Source: JBBITI01 sp037440885 (GTDB lineage: Bacteria; Chloroflexota; Dehalococcoidia; Dehalococcoidales; UBA2162). From it: a DNA stretch of 5,627 nucleotides. A model generated the notes under the pieces. That model did no database searches. It saw only the letters and a program-made list of their open reading frames with translations, and was not told the DNA's origin. This document shows positions 5,074 through 5,627 of this stretch, one piece after another. The stretch covers positions 1 through 5,627 of the forward strand of contig JBBITI010000104.1 of the NCBI GenBank assembly GCA_037440885.1, in the 5' to 3' direction. The position numbers and the translations under genes are program-made. Positions within the stretch are counted from its first letter, which is position 1, and each line of letters begins with the position of its first letter.

Positions 5074-5627
5074 ATGGAAAAAATCCGCCTCGGTTTTGTC
5101 CCCGCCCACCGCGAACCGTTCAATGAGCAGTGGGCGGCAGAGATGTGCCAGCGTTGTTTACAAGCATTCGTGAAATTGAAAACCCTGGAAGTGGTCGTCC
5201 CCGACGCCGCACTTACCCGTGGCGGTTGCGTGCGCGACGACACCGAAGCGGATAAGGTGATTGCCCTGTTCCGGGAGAAGGAGATCGACGGCCTGGTGAT
5301 CGGGACGATGACCTTCGGCGACGAGGTGTCCGCGCTTGCCATCGCCTCAGCTTTCCGCAACCGGCCCGTAATGCTTTTCGGCACTAAGGAAGGCGCTTTC
5401 ACCATCGATGGCAACCGGCGCTCCGATTCTTTCTGCGGCACGCTTTCCATTTCCTCCGGACTGCACCGCCGTCATATCCCATTCATTTTTGCCGGGGTGG
5501 TCTTCCCCGAGGAGCCCGACTTCCTTGATACCGTAGATAATTTTGTGCGTGTTTGCGCCATCGCCCGCGGTTTCATCGGGGCGCGCGTCGGTTTGGTGGG
5601 GCCGCGACCGGAGCGTTTCGAGACCTG
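5074..5627 (+). CDS. L-fucose/L-arabinose isomerase-family protein (partial, C-terminus beyond right edge)
   Basis: The frame is open from an ATG at 5074 to the edge (184 codons plus two bases). AAGGAG at 5061-5066 lies 7 bp upstream, an ideal ribosome-binding site. The start MEKIRLGFVPAHREPFNEQW, the strand-turn IDGLVIGTMTFGDEVSALAIA (71-91), the block RPVMLFGTKEG (97-107) and the diagnostic DSFCGTLSISSGLHRRHIPF (118-137) match the N-terminal region of FucI/AraA-like proteins (COG2407 type). Family enzymes interconvert aldoses and ketoses with a divalent metal, but the acidic metal ligands lie in the C-terminal half, which is not seen here. The full protein would be about 450-500 residues. 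Many members of this group have no proven activity, so L-fucose, L-arabinose or another sugar cannot be chosen. It is divergent from the cupin gene, with its own promoter candidate. Confidence 0.87.
   Translation, partial: MEKIRLGFVPAHREPFNEQWAAEMCQRCLQAFVKLKTLEVVVPDAALTRGGCVRDDTEADKVIALFREKEIDGLVIGTMTFGDEVSALAIASAFRNRPVMLFGTKEGAFTIDGNRRSDSFCGTLSISSGLHRRHIPFIFAGVVFPEEPDFLDTVDNFVRVCAIARGFIGARVGLVGPRPERFET

Noticed and set aside
5058..5450. 130-codon minus-strand frame opposite the isomerase-family gene
   Set aside because: The plus strand has an ideal ribosome-binding site and diagnostic family motifs; the minus frame is a shadow.

Overview
This window looks like an ordinary stretch of chromosome from a free-living bacterium with moderately high GC and strong Shine-Dalgarno sites (AAGGAG/GGAGG-type before four of the six genes). 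The gene families (FAD-dependent desaturase-like oxidoreductase, GH51 arabinofuranosidase, classical SDR, small cupin, bPH-domain membrane protein, FucI/AraA-like isomerase) would suit an anaerobic sediment or subsurface lineage such as Chloroflexota/Dehalococcoidia. Nothing in the window fixes the taxonomy, so that is only a guess.

Layout from left to right: (1) complement(1-807) is the N-terminal half of a phytoene-desaturase-family FAD oxidoreductase, cut by the left edge. It has its own extended -10 promoter and a 12-bp palindrome upstream. (2) complement(1036-2514) is a complete cytoplasmic GH51 alpha-L-arabinofuranosidase. (3) 2515-2747 is a divergent promoter region. (4) 2748-3569 is a complete classical short-chain dehydrogenase. 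(5) complement(3603-4061) is a small two-helix membrane protein with a bacterial PH-like domain, convergent with the SDR; strong dyads sit over the shared 3' ends. (6) complement(4138-4614) is a small cupin protein, 76 bp upstream of the PH gene on the same strand. A perfect 10-bp inverted repeat spans the gap between them. (7) 4627-5073 is a 447-bp divergent intergenic region holding a composite, palindrome-rich dispersed repeat, a 24-bp degenerate tandem repeat, and a plausible promoter with an adjacent dyad. (8) 5074-5627 is the N-terminal part of an L-fucose/L-arabinose isomerase-family protein, cut by the right edge.

A possible theme is pentose or deoxysugar use. GH51 releases L-arabinose from short arabino-oligosaccharides in the cytoplasm. 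The SDR could oxidise a sugar or polyol, and the isomerase-family protein could act on an aldose. The link is inferred from position only: no transporter, kinase or regulator is visible, and the FAD oxidoreductase and PH protein have no obvious part in it.

I found no CRISPR array, tRNA, rRNA, transposase or obvious new defence or mobile system. The most unexplained sequence is non-coding: the composite repeat at 4734-4817, the inverted repeat at 4062-4123, and the pair of dyads at 3591-3655. The two edge genes (complement(1-807) and 5074-5627) have no stop codon inside the window, and I recognised them by translating from their start codons to the window edge.
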